From Ilumatobacteraceae bacterium (GTDB lineage: Bacteria; Actinomycetota; Acidimicrobiia; Acidimicrobiales; Ilumatobacteraceae), in contig JALRJT010000132.1 in the NCBI GenBank assembly GCA_023254985.1, positions 1 through 10,273 of the forward strand: a DNA stretch of 10,273 nt, in the 5' to 3' direction. A program made the translations under genes and the position numbers. Shown here in pieces: positions 1-8,009 of this stretch. Positions within the stretch are counted from its first letter, which is position 1. Every line of letters begins with the position of its first letter. Under the pieces are notes generated by a model. It searched no databases. It was not told the origin of the DNA and saw only the letters and a program-made list of their open reading frames with translations.

Positions 1-37
1 CATTCGTTGAACCATCGCGCGAGAATACCATGAGCGG

Positions 38-1351
38 TCATAAAATACAATCTGATTCGCGGCTGGCATTCGCTTCGCCGGTCGCATAGAGGCCCGGAAT
101 GGTGGTCTGGAGTTCGTAGTCCACCCATGCACCGCCCATCGTGTAGTGCGTTGCCGGGTAGATGCGCATCGGCGTTTTGTACGGATCCTCACCTGCGATG
201 CGCTCGTACATTTCGAAGAGATTGCCGTAGCGCTCTTCGACGACGTCGCGACCGAGACGGTTGATCGCCGCGGAGAAGTCGAGGTTCACTCCGTTCTTCA
301 ACGGGCCGACGCCGTGACCCTTGTCGACGAGTCGCTTGGCGGCACGCGAGGAGATGTCGCGCGGCGCAAGGTTCCCATACGACGGATACAAACGCTCGAG
401 GTAATAGTCACGCTCGTCTTCGGGAATCTCATGTGCGGGTCGCGAATCCCCCGCCTTCTTCGGCACCCATACGCGGCCGTCGTTGCGCAACGACTCGCTC
501 ATCAGGGTGAGCTTGGATTGGAACTCATCGCTCTGCGGAATGCAGGTCGGGTGGATCTGGGTGTAACACGGGTTGGCGAAAAGCGCACCTCGACGGTGAG
601 CGCGCCACGCAGCGGTGACGTTGCAGTTCATCGCGTTGGTGGAGAGGAAGAACACGTTGCCGTAACCACCAGTTGCCAACACGACTGCGTGAGCTGCGTG
701 CGACTGGATCTCCCCCGTCAACAGATCGCGCACCACGATGCCGGCGCAACGTCCGTCAACGGTGACGACGTCAATCAACTCGGTGCGATTGAAGAGTCGC
801 ACTCCGCCGAGGCCGATCTGACGGGCAAGCTGCTGATACGCACCAAGCAACAACTGCTGGCCCGTCTGGCCACGTGCATAGAAAGTTCGGGAGACCTGTG
901 CGCCACCGAAGGAACGATTGTCGAGCAATCCGCCGTACTCGCGAGCGAACGGCACACCCTGGGCGACCATCTGGTCGATGATGTTCACCGACACCTGCGC
1001 GAGTCGATATACGTTGGCCTCGCGTGAGCGGAAGTCGCCACCCTTGATCGTGTCCATGAATAGACGATTCACCGAGTCGCCGTCGCCTTGATAGTTCTTT
1101 GCCGCGTTGATGCCACCCTGTGCGGCAATCGAGTGCGCGCGGCGCGGTGAGTCGTGGAACGTGAAGGCGTCAACTTGATAGCCGAGTTCGGCGAGCGTTG
1201 CTGCTGCTGATGCGCCCGCGAGTCCGGTGCCGACGACGATGACCTTGAACTTGCGCTTGTTGTTGGGGTTCACCAACTTGGCGTTTGCCTTGTAGTTGTC
1301 CCACTTATCTCCGAGTGGGCCGGTAGGGATCTTGGCGTCGAACGCAACCAT
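38..1351 (-). CDS. sdhA: Succinate dehydrogenase/fumarate reductase flavoprotein subunit, C-terminally truncated
   Basis: Catalytic FAD subunit that oxidises succinate to fumarate (or the reverse) on the cytoplasmic face of the membrane complex. Numbering from the ATG at 1351 (437 aa): the dinucleotide-binding GTGLAG lies near 41-46, the HSIAAQGG segment has the His (about 73) that carries covalent FAD in this family, LMSESLRNDGR holds the likely catalytic Arg (about 289), and HYTMGG (His 402) is the conserved substrate-site region. Length and sequence resemble mycobacterial Sdh1 (about 640 aa), so roughly 200 residues are missing. Similarity ends at GLYATGEAN (about 421-428), where the family continues with FSDHGANRLGASAL; here nine unrelated residues and a TGA follow. 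A GTG at 1354 is also in frame, but AGGAG at 1358-1362 is better spaced (6 nt) for the ATG. It follows sdhC by 9 nt, and sdhB would be expected beyond the left edge. The family call is firm; whether the gene is really broken or the contig is chimeric is open. Confidence 0.9.
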   Translation of the reverse strand: MVAFDAKIPTGPLGDKWDNYKANAKLVNPNNKRKFKVIVVGTGLAGASAAATLAELGYQVDAFTFHDSPRRAHSIAAQGGINAAKNYQGDGDSVNRLFMDTIKGGDFRSREANVYRLAQVSVNIIDQMVAQGVPFAREYGGLLDNRSFGGAQVSRTFYARGQTGQQLLLGAYQQLARQIGLGGVRLFNRTELIDVVTVDGRCAGIVVRDLLTGEIQSHAAHAVVLATGGYGNVFFLSTNAMNCNVTAAWRAHRRGALFANPCYTQIHPTCIPQSDEFQSKLTLMSESLRNDGRVWVPKKAGDSRPAHEIPEDERDYYLERLYPSYGNLAPRDISSRAAKRLVDKGHGVGPLKNGVNLDFSAAINRLGRDVVEERYGNLFEMYERIAGEDPYKTPMRIYPATHYTMGGAWVDYELQTTIPGLYATGEANASRESDCIL

Positions 1352-1357
1352 CACAGA

Positions 1358-1362
1358 CTCCT
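1358..1362 (-). promoter_or_regulatory. Shine-Dalgarno of sdhA overlapping the sdhC stop codon
   Basis: On the minus strand the sdhC stop TAG (1363-1361) runs directly into AGGAG, followed by TCTGTG and then ATG. The spacing of 6 nt selects the ATG at 1351 over the GTG at 1354, which would be only 3 nt away. The overlap of stop and ribosome binding site suggests translational coupling of sdhC and sdhA. Confidence 0.6.
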
Positions 1363-2131
1363 ATTTCACGATTCCGGCTAGGACCGCCACGGGGAACGAA
1401 ACGTTGCCGACGACGACCACCGTCGCGATGCCGACGGCGAAACCACGACGCCAGGAGTTGAAGCGCGGGTTGTTCCACCCAAGCGACTGGAAGAAGCTCC
1501 ACGCGCCGTGGAAGAGATGGATGCCAAGCAGGATGTTGGCAACGATGTAGAACGCGGCGACAACCGGCCGGTCAAGGCTGCGCACGACGTTGTTGTAAAC
1601 CTCACCGCGCACGAACTCGCCGTCAGTGCCGATCGCATTCACGGTGCCGAACGTGAGATCGAGAAGGTGCCAAACGAGGTATGCAAGCACGATGATGCCC
1701 GTCCAACGCATAGTGCGGCTGGCAAAGTTGGCGACTTGATAGTCGCGCGGACCCTGATACTTCACCGCACGTGCAGTCCGGTTCAGTCGTGTGAGCGACC
1801 AGGCCGCATGGAGGTGCAGCGCGAGCATGGTGATCAAACCCCCGCGCAGGATCCACAACACGACACCCTTTGGCGCGATCGGATACAGCAGTTCCTTCAG
1901 AAACTCTGCATAGTGGTCGAGGTCCGCTTGCCCGAAGTACATCTTCAGGTTGCCGATCATGTGGAAGACGACGAAGCCGATCATCGCCAGTCCGCTGATC
2001 GCCATCACGTACTTCTTGCCGACCGCTGTCGAATAGAGATCGAGGAAGAAGGGCCGACGGCGCCGGCTGGAGACCGCAGTAGCGGACACTGGACCGCGGC
2101 GGAGACCAGTCGAGTCGAGAGTCGAATTCAT
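1361..2131 (-). CDS. sdhC: Succinate dehydrogenase cytochrome b558-type membrane anchor
   Basis: Integral membrane subunit that anchors the SdhAB head and passes electrons between the iron-sulfur subunit and quinone through haem b. The 256-aa product has a short, Arg-rich cytoplasmic N-terminus and about five hydrophobic segments (near 45-62, 90-112, 143-163, 190-213, 230-250). Candidate haem ligands are His in FHMIGN (57), ALHLHAAW (106/108), VWHLLDL (155) and GIHLFHGAW (205/208), which fits the five-helix, di-haem b558 family, where one anchor protein replaces separate SdhC and SdhD. Gene order sdhC-sdhA matches mycobacterial Sdh1 (Rv0249c-Rv0248c). The ATG at 2131 has no clear Shine-Dalgarno and could be read from a nearly leaderless transcript. 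A later start is possible, because the first 25 residues are poorly conserved in type. Assignment is firm at family level. Confidence 0.9.
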   Translation of the reverse strand: MNSTLDSTGLRRGPVSATAVSSRRRRPFFLDLYSTAVGKKYVMAISGLAMIGFVVFHMIGNLKMYFGQADLDHYAEFLKELLYPIAPKGVVLWILRGGLITMLALHLHAAWSLTRLNRTARAVKYQGPRDYQVANFASRTMRWTGIIVLAYLVWHLLDLTFGTVNAIGTDGEFVRGEVYNNVVRSLDRPVVAAFYIVANILLGIHLFHGAWSFFQSLGWNNPRFNSWRRGFAVGIATVVVVGNVSFPVAVLAGIVK

Positions 2132-2143
2132 ATGGTGTAAATC

Positions 2144-2174
2144 ACGCTAGTTCTGGGGCTGGGGCGGCCTACAA
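2144..2174 (-). promoter_or_regulatory. Possible sdhC promoter
   Basis: On the minus strand TAGCGT (2149-2144) fits a TANNNT -10 element 12 nt before the ATG, and TTGTAG (2174-2169) is a -35-like hexamer, but the 19-nt spacer is longer than ideal. If real, the leader would be only a few nucleotides, which agrees with the missing Shine-Dalgarno. This is pattern matching only. Confidence 0.25.
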
Positions 2175-2292
2175 CTGTGAGATCGGGAGGGGTCGTCCCG
2201 ACGGGCGTGAACCTCGTCTCAGTGTGGACCCACGCCCACCATCTGGGGCTTGAGCGCCCCGCGGCATTTCGCTCGGGCACCCGCGGATTCTC

Positions 2293-2298
2293 TACACT
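2293..2298 (+). promoter_or_regulatory. Possible -10 element for hppA
   Basis: TACACT is a good actinobacterial -10 match about 64 nt before the GTG of hppA. No strong -35 hexamer is seen 16-18 nt upstream. The same TACACT hexamer is found in front of the TPP riboswitch at 6171, which gives mild support that it is used in this genome. Confidence 0.35.
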
Positions 2299-2361
2299 TT
2301 CCAAGACACCATCCATGGGGTTGCCTCTCGCGCGCCCCAATACACATCGGAGAAATCACAC

Positions 2362-4692
<2,331 letters not shown>

Positions 4693-4707
4693 CCTCAGCT
4701 TCCAGAA

Positions 4708-4755
4708 TCATTCGGTGCTGACGTGTCGAACATTCGATACCTCAGCACCGAATGG
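4708..4755. repeat. Long compound hairpin enclosing the start codon of the SCP2-like gene
   Basis: CATTCGGTGCTGA (4709-4721) is a perfect 13-bp inverted repeat of TCAGCACCGAATG (4742-4754). After one C-C mismatch (4722/4741) the intervening bases can also pair: GTGTCGA (4723-4729) with TCGATAC (4734-4740), including one G-U. The GTG start at 4723 is therefore buried in an almost continuous 20-bp stem. There is no T-run behind it, so it is not a classic intrinsic terminator. It could be a 3' end or processing structure for hppA mRNA, or a translational lock on the downstream gene. The arms are read directly; the function is inferred. Confidence 0.6.
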
Positions 4756-5121
4756 ATCGAAGCGGTGAGCAGACGTATCGCAAACTCGCCCGAGATTCAG
4801 TCACTCGCCGCGAACCATCAGGTCGGTGTCACGCAAGTCGTGTCCGGCACGCCCTTCGGCGATGTCACCTACAACTTCCAGGTCGGTGCCGGGCGCGCAA
4901 CGTTTTCCTCCGGTCCCGCATCGCCTGAAGACGTCCGCTTCAGCGAGTCATGGAAGACCGCACTCGCCATCAACAACGACTCACTCTCTCCGGACGAAGC
5001 GATCCTGCTCGGACACGTGACGTTCTCCGGCGACCACACGAAGTTGGTCGCCGCGGGTGACGTGTTTGCACTCCTCGATTCGGTGTTCGAGGAAGTCCGT
5101 GCGTTGACGACGTTCGCTTAA
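4723..5121 (+). CDS. Small SCP2-like (sterol carrier) domain protein
   Basis: Predicted 132-aa soluble protein with no signal peptide or membrane segment. The middle and C-terminal part (about 45-115) has the pattern of the SCP2 sterol/lipid-binding fold: a strand-rich GDVTYNFQVG, an amphipathic segment FSESWKTALAINNDSLSPDEAILLG, then GHVTFSGDHTKLVAAGDVFALL, where GxVxxxGDxxKL is typical. The ligand is unknown; such small actinobacterial proteins are mostly uncharacterised. The GTG at 4723 is chosen because IRYLSTEWIEAV looks like the usual N-terminal helix. There is no convincing Shine-Dalgarno, and the start lies within a strong hairpin. An in-frame GTG at 4765 is the alternative. It lies 30 bp behind hppA and probably shares its transcript. 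Its TAA overlaps the stop of the convergent dioxygenase remnant in a TTAA. Confidence 0.65.
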   Translation: MSNIRYLSTEWIEAVSRRIANSPEIQSLAANHQVGVTQVVSGTPFGDVTYNFQVGAGRATFSSGPASPEDVRFSESWKTALAINNDSLSPDEAILLGHVTFSGDHTKLVAAGDVFALLDSVFEEVRALTTFA

Positions 5122-5410
5122 GCGGCAAGTACGAGCGACCGCATCGAGAGCGAGACCATCTCACATCCCGCGACGAAGGTGCGCAGTGGAGAGTCTGCGG
5201 CCTCAGCCAGTCCCGCGATGTAGGCAACGAGAAGGAAGTGCTCTGGTGTCGGCACCGACAGATTCGCATCTGGTCGATCGAGTGCCTCGATGATGCGTCC
5301 GGGATTCGCACCTTCGGCCACGTCCTTGACCGCCTGATCGAACTCGATCGCCCACGGCTCACCGAAGCCATCTCGGCCCCACGAGATGCGGCCGAGATGT
5401 CATGGACGAC
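5118..5410 (-). pseudogene. C-terminal remnant of a LigB-type 4,5-DOPA extradiol dioxygenase
   Basis: Reading the minus strand from 5399 to the TAA at 5118-5120 gives 93 residues matching the end of the YgiD/DODA family: HLGRISWGRDG, then EPWAIEFDQAVKD, then SVPTPEHFLLVAYIAGLA, and finally FVAGCEMVSLSMRSLVLA, which parallels the family pattern VHNL...PWA...PTPEHYLPLLY...GIEMGSLSM. The full enzyme is about 260 residues, so the N-terminal two thirds with most metal-binding His residues are absent. A trace of the preceding segment may survive out of frame: GTC GTC CAT (VVH) at 5410-5402 matches VVH of the VVHNL motif, two nucleotides out of phase. The remnant starts directly behind the nfuA stop. 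A GTG at 5321 could open a 67-aa product, but no catalytic function would be expected. I read it as a decayed gene left by a deletion. Confidence 0.7.
5369..5399 (-). terminator. Inverted repeat downstream of nfuA, possible terminator
   Basis: CATCTCGGCC (5369-5378) and GGCCGAGATG (5390-5399) form a perfect 10-bp GC-rich stem with an 11-nt loop, starting 11 nt past the nfuA stop codon on the minus strand. There is no following T-run, so termination efficiency is uncertain, although U-tract-poor hairpin terminators are proposed in actinomycetes. The arms lie inside the sequence that still reads as the dioxygenase remnant. Confidence 0.4.
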
Positions 5411-6043
5411 TCAGGAGTAGAACGGATTCGCGCCGGTGGAGTGGTCGGTCAGGTCGCGCACCTTGGTGATCTGCGGAACCTGCGCGGAGATCGTCGTCTG
5501 CACACCTTCGAGCATCGTCTGACGACTCATCGAGCAACCGTGGCATCCTCCACCCATCGTGAAGTAGGCGGTGCCTTCGGTGTCGTGACCCGCAAACGTG
5601 ACAAAACCACCGTGCGCAGCGAGCGCTGGGTTGACCTCACCGGAGACGATCGCTTCGATTTGTGCCGAAACCTCATCGTCGCGCACGAGACCCTCGACGT
5701 TCGGCGCCTTCGGCTTGTTCGGGTTGCGAATCAGGAGGCCCTGAGCATCACTGTGATCGATGACGGCACCCTGGAATGACTCGACGTCTTTCCCCGGGAT
5801 GATGACCTTCAGACCGTTGATCGTGCGCACCTCATCGGTGAACGCAGCTTTGGTGAAGAAGTCAAAGGAGAGGTCGTAGCGGAAGTCCTCGCCTGGCTGA
5901 GAGAGGATCTCGAGACGAAGACCCAGCTGCGCACCTTCGGTCTCGGCATCCCGCAATTCGACCAACTTGGTGTGTGCGTGAGGCGTGATGTCGATGATCG
6001 TGTTCGACTTGTCGGTTTCTGCGGTTGCTGCGAAGGGGCTCAC
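5411..6043 (-). CDS. nfuA: Iron-sulfur cluster biogenesis/carrier protein NfuA
   Basis: Carries Fe-S clusters to client enzymes. The 210-aa product has two parts. Residues about 15-107 form an A-type (HesB/IscA-like) domain, recognisable from HAHTKLVELRDAE, a strand-rich middle with FRYDLSFD, and GLLIRNPNKP. It has no cysteine, so it is the degenerate A-type domain typical of NfuA and is thought to serve partner binding. Residues about 124-198 form the Nfu domain, with VNPALAAHGGFVTF and CHGCSM, where Cys167 and Cys170 are the CxxC that holds a [4Fe-4S] cluster between two subunits. The tail TDHSTGANPFYS is usual for actinobacterial members, so the 3' end is intact. The GTG at 6043 has no Shine-Dalgarno; TAGCCT (6056-6051) seven nt upstream could be a -10 for a leaderless mRNA. 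Client enzymes nearby could include the SdhB expected beyond the window. Confidence 0.92.
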   Translation of the reverse strand: MSPFAATAETDKSNTIIDITPHAHTKLVELRDAETEGAQLGLRLEILSQPGEDFRYDLSFDFFTKAAFTDEVRTINGLKVIIPGKDVESFQGAVIDHSDAQGLLIRNPNKPKAPNVEGLVRDDEVSAQIEAIVSGEVNPALAAHGGFVTFAGHDTEGTAYFTMGGGCHGCSMSRQTMLEGVQTTISAQVPQITKVRDLTDHSTGANPFYS

Positions 6044-6170
6044 GGCGCTCAGGCTATCGGCGCTGTCCTCTTCGATGGGAAGTCAAGCGTCGGTTCGCCC
6101 AGGTCGTGCGTCACCGCATGGGCATCTCGAGAAGTATGTCGTCGACGAAAAACGTCTATTCAGAGGTGGG

Positions 6171-6176
6171 TACACT
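6171..6176 (+). promoter_or_regulatory. -10 element of the thiamine operon
   Basis: TACACT lies just in front of the TPP riboswitch. Transcription starting about 7 nt downstream would begin at the first base-paired stretch of the aptamer, which is the usual arrangement. The expected -35 position (about 6148-6153) is A-rich and does not match TTGACA. The stretch 6044-6170 upstream shows no gene and no other clear element. Confidence 0.45.
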
Positions 6177-6183
6177 TGAGTCG

Positions 6184-6278
6184 TACGCACGGGGAGTCCG
6201 TTGGTTCGACGGGCTGAGAGGGTGGTCGCCACCACCGACCCGCACACCTGATCTGGGTCATGCCAGCGGAGGGAGCGC
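6184..6278 (+). promoter_or_regulatory. TPP (thiamine pyrophosphate) riboswitch
   Basis: The conserved THI-element parts occur in order. P2 pairs CGGG (6190-6193) with CCCG (6239-6242). P3 pairs GTCCGT (6196-6201) with ACGGGC (6209-6214). The invariant CTGAGA follows at 6214-6219. A variable P3a stem pairs GGTGGT (6221-6226) with ACCACC (6231-6236). The pyrophosphate-sensing half has ACCTGATCTGG (6246-6256) and ATGCCAGCGGAGGGA (6260-6274), with P5 pairing CTGG and CCAG. The thiN Shine-Dalgarno GGAGG (6268-6272) is part of the conserved 3' segment and only 7 nt from the ATG. TPP binding should therefore block ribosome access directly, so translational control is likely. The leader is too short for a separate terminator before thiN. 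Confidence 0.95.
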
Positions 6279-6279
6279 A

Positions 6280-6939
6280 ATGGAACGAACAACTGCAGTC
6301 GTCGTGATCGGCGGGATGGCACCAGATCGCCGTCTAGCCAAGATCCTCACCCAACCCGATCTCGTCGTGGCCGCCGACGTCGGTCTGCACCACGCCATCG
6401 ACCTCGGGCTACGCGTGAATGCCGTGGTCGGCGACATGGACTCCGTTGACCGTGCGGTCCTCGTCGGAGCCGAAGTCAACGGTGTCGAAGTCGTCCGCTC
6501 ACCGAGCGACAAGGACCTGACGGATACCGAACTTGCGCTTCGCCATGCGATCGAACGTGGCGCGACCCACCTCACCGTCGTCACCGGTGGAGGCGGACGA
6601 CTCGACCATCAGCTCGGCGTGATCGCTTCGCTCGCCCACCGCGAGTTCGCCCACTGTCTAATCACCGCATGGTGGGACACTGCTCGACTCGACGTCTTAC
6701 ATGGACCGACCTCGATCGATGTGACAGGAACGGTCGGCGAAGTGATCGGACTACACGCCTTCGGCGGTGACGCACACGGCGTCATGACGAGCGGGCTCAA
6801 GTGGAACGTTTCCCGCGAAACCTTTACTGCCCACTCGAGCCGCGGAGTGAGCAACGAATTCATCCAGCCGACTGCATCAATTTCCTGCGAAAACGGAATT
6901 CTCATCGTCACCCGACCTCACGCATTGGAGCACTCATGA
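6280..6939 (+). CDS. thiN: Thiamine pyrophosphokinase (thiamine diphosphokinase)
   Basis: Transfers pyrophosphate from ATP to thiamine, giving TPP and AMP in the cytoplasm. The 219-aa length is normal. Family signatures are all present: DLVVAADVGLHHA (27-39), GDMDSVD (51-57) with acidic Mg/ATP residues, KDLTDTELAL (78-87), TGGGGRLDHQLG (102-113), and a C-terminal GLKWNVSRE followed by SSRGVSNEF (186-194), which matches the thiamine-binding beta domain. The ATG at 6280 is fixed by the riboswitch and its embedded GGAGG; the frame is open further upstream, but that part is leader RNA. It overlaps thiB by ATGA. Being first in an operon with a thiamine importer points to salvage of intact thiamine, a step not needed for de novo synthesis through thiamine monophosphate. 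Confidence 0.95.
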   Translation: MERTTAVVVIGGMAPDRRLAKILTQPDLVVAADVGLHHAIDLGLRVNAVVGDMDSVDRAVLVGAEVNGVEVVRSPSDKDLTDTELALRHAIERGATHLTVVTGGGGRLDHQLGVIASLAHREFAHCLITAWWDTARLDVLHGPTSIDVTGTVGEVIGLHAFGGDAHGVMTSGLKWNVSRETFTAHSSRGVSNEFIQPTASISCENGILIVTRPHALEHS

Positions 6940-8009
6940 AACGACTCTTCGCATTCCTCGCAGCAACGACGCTTGGCGTTGGCTGCAGCTCGTCGTCGAC
7001 TTCGTCGACCGAGACGACAGAATCTGACTCAACCGAGACCGTCACGCTGACGTTGCTCGCGCACGACTCGTTCGCCTACCCCGAGGGAATCTTCGATGCC
7101 TTCACCGCACAAACGGGAATCAACGTCGAGGTCGTGCTCGCAGGCGACGCTGGTGAACTTGTCACTAAGGCTGTGCTCACGAGTGGCAATCCAGAGGGGG
7201 ACGTCCTCTGGGGCGTCGATAACACGTTGTTGTCGCGAGCACTCGAAGCAGACGTGTTGGTTCCGTATGCTTCGGCGAATCTCTCGACCATGTCTCGTGA
7301 CGTCACGATCGACATTCCAGGTCACGAAGTCACGCCCGTCGACACCGGTGACGTATGCATCAACTACGACGTCCAGTGGTTCGATGAAGAAGGTCTCACT
7401 CCGCCAGGCACCCTCGAGTCACTGACAAACAAGTCGTATGCGAACCGAATCGTCGTTCCGAGCCCACTCACCTCCTCACCCGGACTCGCCTTCCTGATGG
7501 CGACGATTGCCGAGTTCGGTGAAGGAAAGTGGCAAGAGTTCTGGGCGACGCTGCGCGACAACGGCGTGCTGGTCGTCGATGGTTGGACCGAGGCCTACAC
7601 GGTGGAATTCTCCGGCTCCTCGGGCAATGGGGCACACCCCATCGTCGTGAGTTACGGCTCCTCCCCTCCAGCGGAAGTGATCTATGCGAACCCACCGGTG
7701 ACGACCGCGCCTACGGCGGTTGCCGCGCTCACCTGCTTCGCACAGATCGAATATGCCGGAATCCTCCGCGGATCAGCCCACGTTGAAGAAGCCAAGTTGC
7801 TCATCGACTTTCTCACCGACGTTGCGTTCCAAGAGACACTCCCACTGTCACAGTTCGTCTATCCCGCGAACGGCTCAGCGCGACTTCCACAAGAATTCCT
7901 TGACTACGCGGTGAAGCCAGAGAACCCCCTGCGCATTGCTCCCGATGTCATCGCCAAGAACCGCACACGCTGGCTTGACGAATGGAAACAAATCGTTGTC
8001 AACTCCTGA
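6936..8009 (+). CDS. thiB: Thiamine ABC transporter substrate-binding lipoprotein
   Basis: Captures thiamine outside the membrane and hands it to ThiPQ. The 357-aa precursor starts MKRLFAFLAATTLGVGC; Cys17 is the probable lipidation site, followed by a Ser/Thr/Glu-rich linker to about 34, typical of a lipoprotein in a Gram-positive-type envelope. The lipobox GVGC has Gly at -3, where Leu or Val is usual, so it is somewhat atypical. The mature domain is a ThiB/TbpA-like periplasmic-binding fold: LTLLAHDSFAYPEGIFDAFTAQTG (38-61), GDVLWGVDNTLLSRA (88-102), DGWTEAY (215-221) and VSYGSSPPAEV (238-248). The last two match the segments that line the thiamine pocket in TbpA, where aromatic residues stack on the ligand. 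The ATG overlaps the thiN stop, and GGAG sits 5 nt upstream (6927-6930). Confidence 0.92.
   Translation: MKRLFAFLAATTLGVGCSSSSTSSTETTESDSTETVTLTLLAHDSFAYPEGIFDAFTAQTGINVEVVLAGDAGELVTKAVLTSGNPEGDVLWGVDNTLLSRALEADVLVPYASANLSTMSRDVTIDIPGHEVTPVDTGDVCINYDVQWFDEEGLTPPGTLESLTNKSYANRIVVPSPLTSSPGLAFLMATIAEFGEGKWQEFWATLRDNGVLVVDGWTEAYTVEFSGSSGNGAHPIVVSYGSSPPAEVIYANPPVTTAPTAVAALTCFAQIEYAGILRGSAHVEEAKLLIDFLTDVAFQETLPLSQFVYPANGSARLPQEFLDYAVKPENPLRIAPDVIAKNRTRWLDEWKQIVVNS

Larger units (their letters stand above)
2132..2361. other. Divergent intergenic region between sdhC and hppA
   Basis: A 230-bp gap between two divergently transcribed energy-metabolism genes. It must hold both promoters. Visible elements are a weak minus-strand promoter candidate near 2144-2174, a plus-strand -10-like TACACT at 2293-2298, a small GC hairpin (GGGGC 2245-2249 with GCCCC 2256-2260), and a 9-bp direct repeat TCTGGGGCT at 2152-2160 and 2242-2250. 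Short frames crossing it on both strands have no recognisable protein character. I see no gene here. Confidence 0.6.

Noticed and set aside
146..1027. Long plus-strand frame of 293 codons opposite sdhA
   Set aside because: It lies antisense to a clear SdhA coding frame, has low-complexity His/Arg/Val-rich composition and no recognisable motifs. Such frames are common opposite GC-rich genes.
2128..2340. Minus-strand 70-codon frame whose stop overlaps the sdhC ATG (ATGA)
   Set aside because: The stop/start overlap looks like coupling, but the predicted peptide has no conserved character and would use up the whole divergent promoter region needed by both neighbours.
6048..6116. Possible short minus-strand leader peptide upstream of nfuA
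   Set aside because: A GTG-started frame of about 21 codons can be drawn, but it has no ribosome binding site and no recognisable pattern; chance is the simplest reading.
6025..6279. Upstream extension of the thiN frame
   Set aside because: The frame is open for 85 more codons, but this stretch contains the TPP riboswitch and promoter, and thiamine pyrophosphokinases begin at the MERTTAVVV segment. The ATG at 6280 has the ribosome binding site.
6801..6935. Upstream extension of the thiB frame
   Set aside because: It overlaps the thiN C-terminus in another frame. The ATG at 6936 starts a clear lipoprotein signal peptide and has GGAG upstream.
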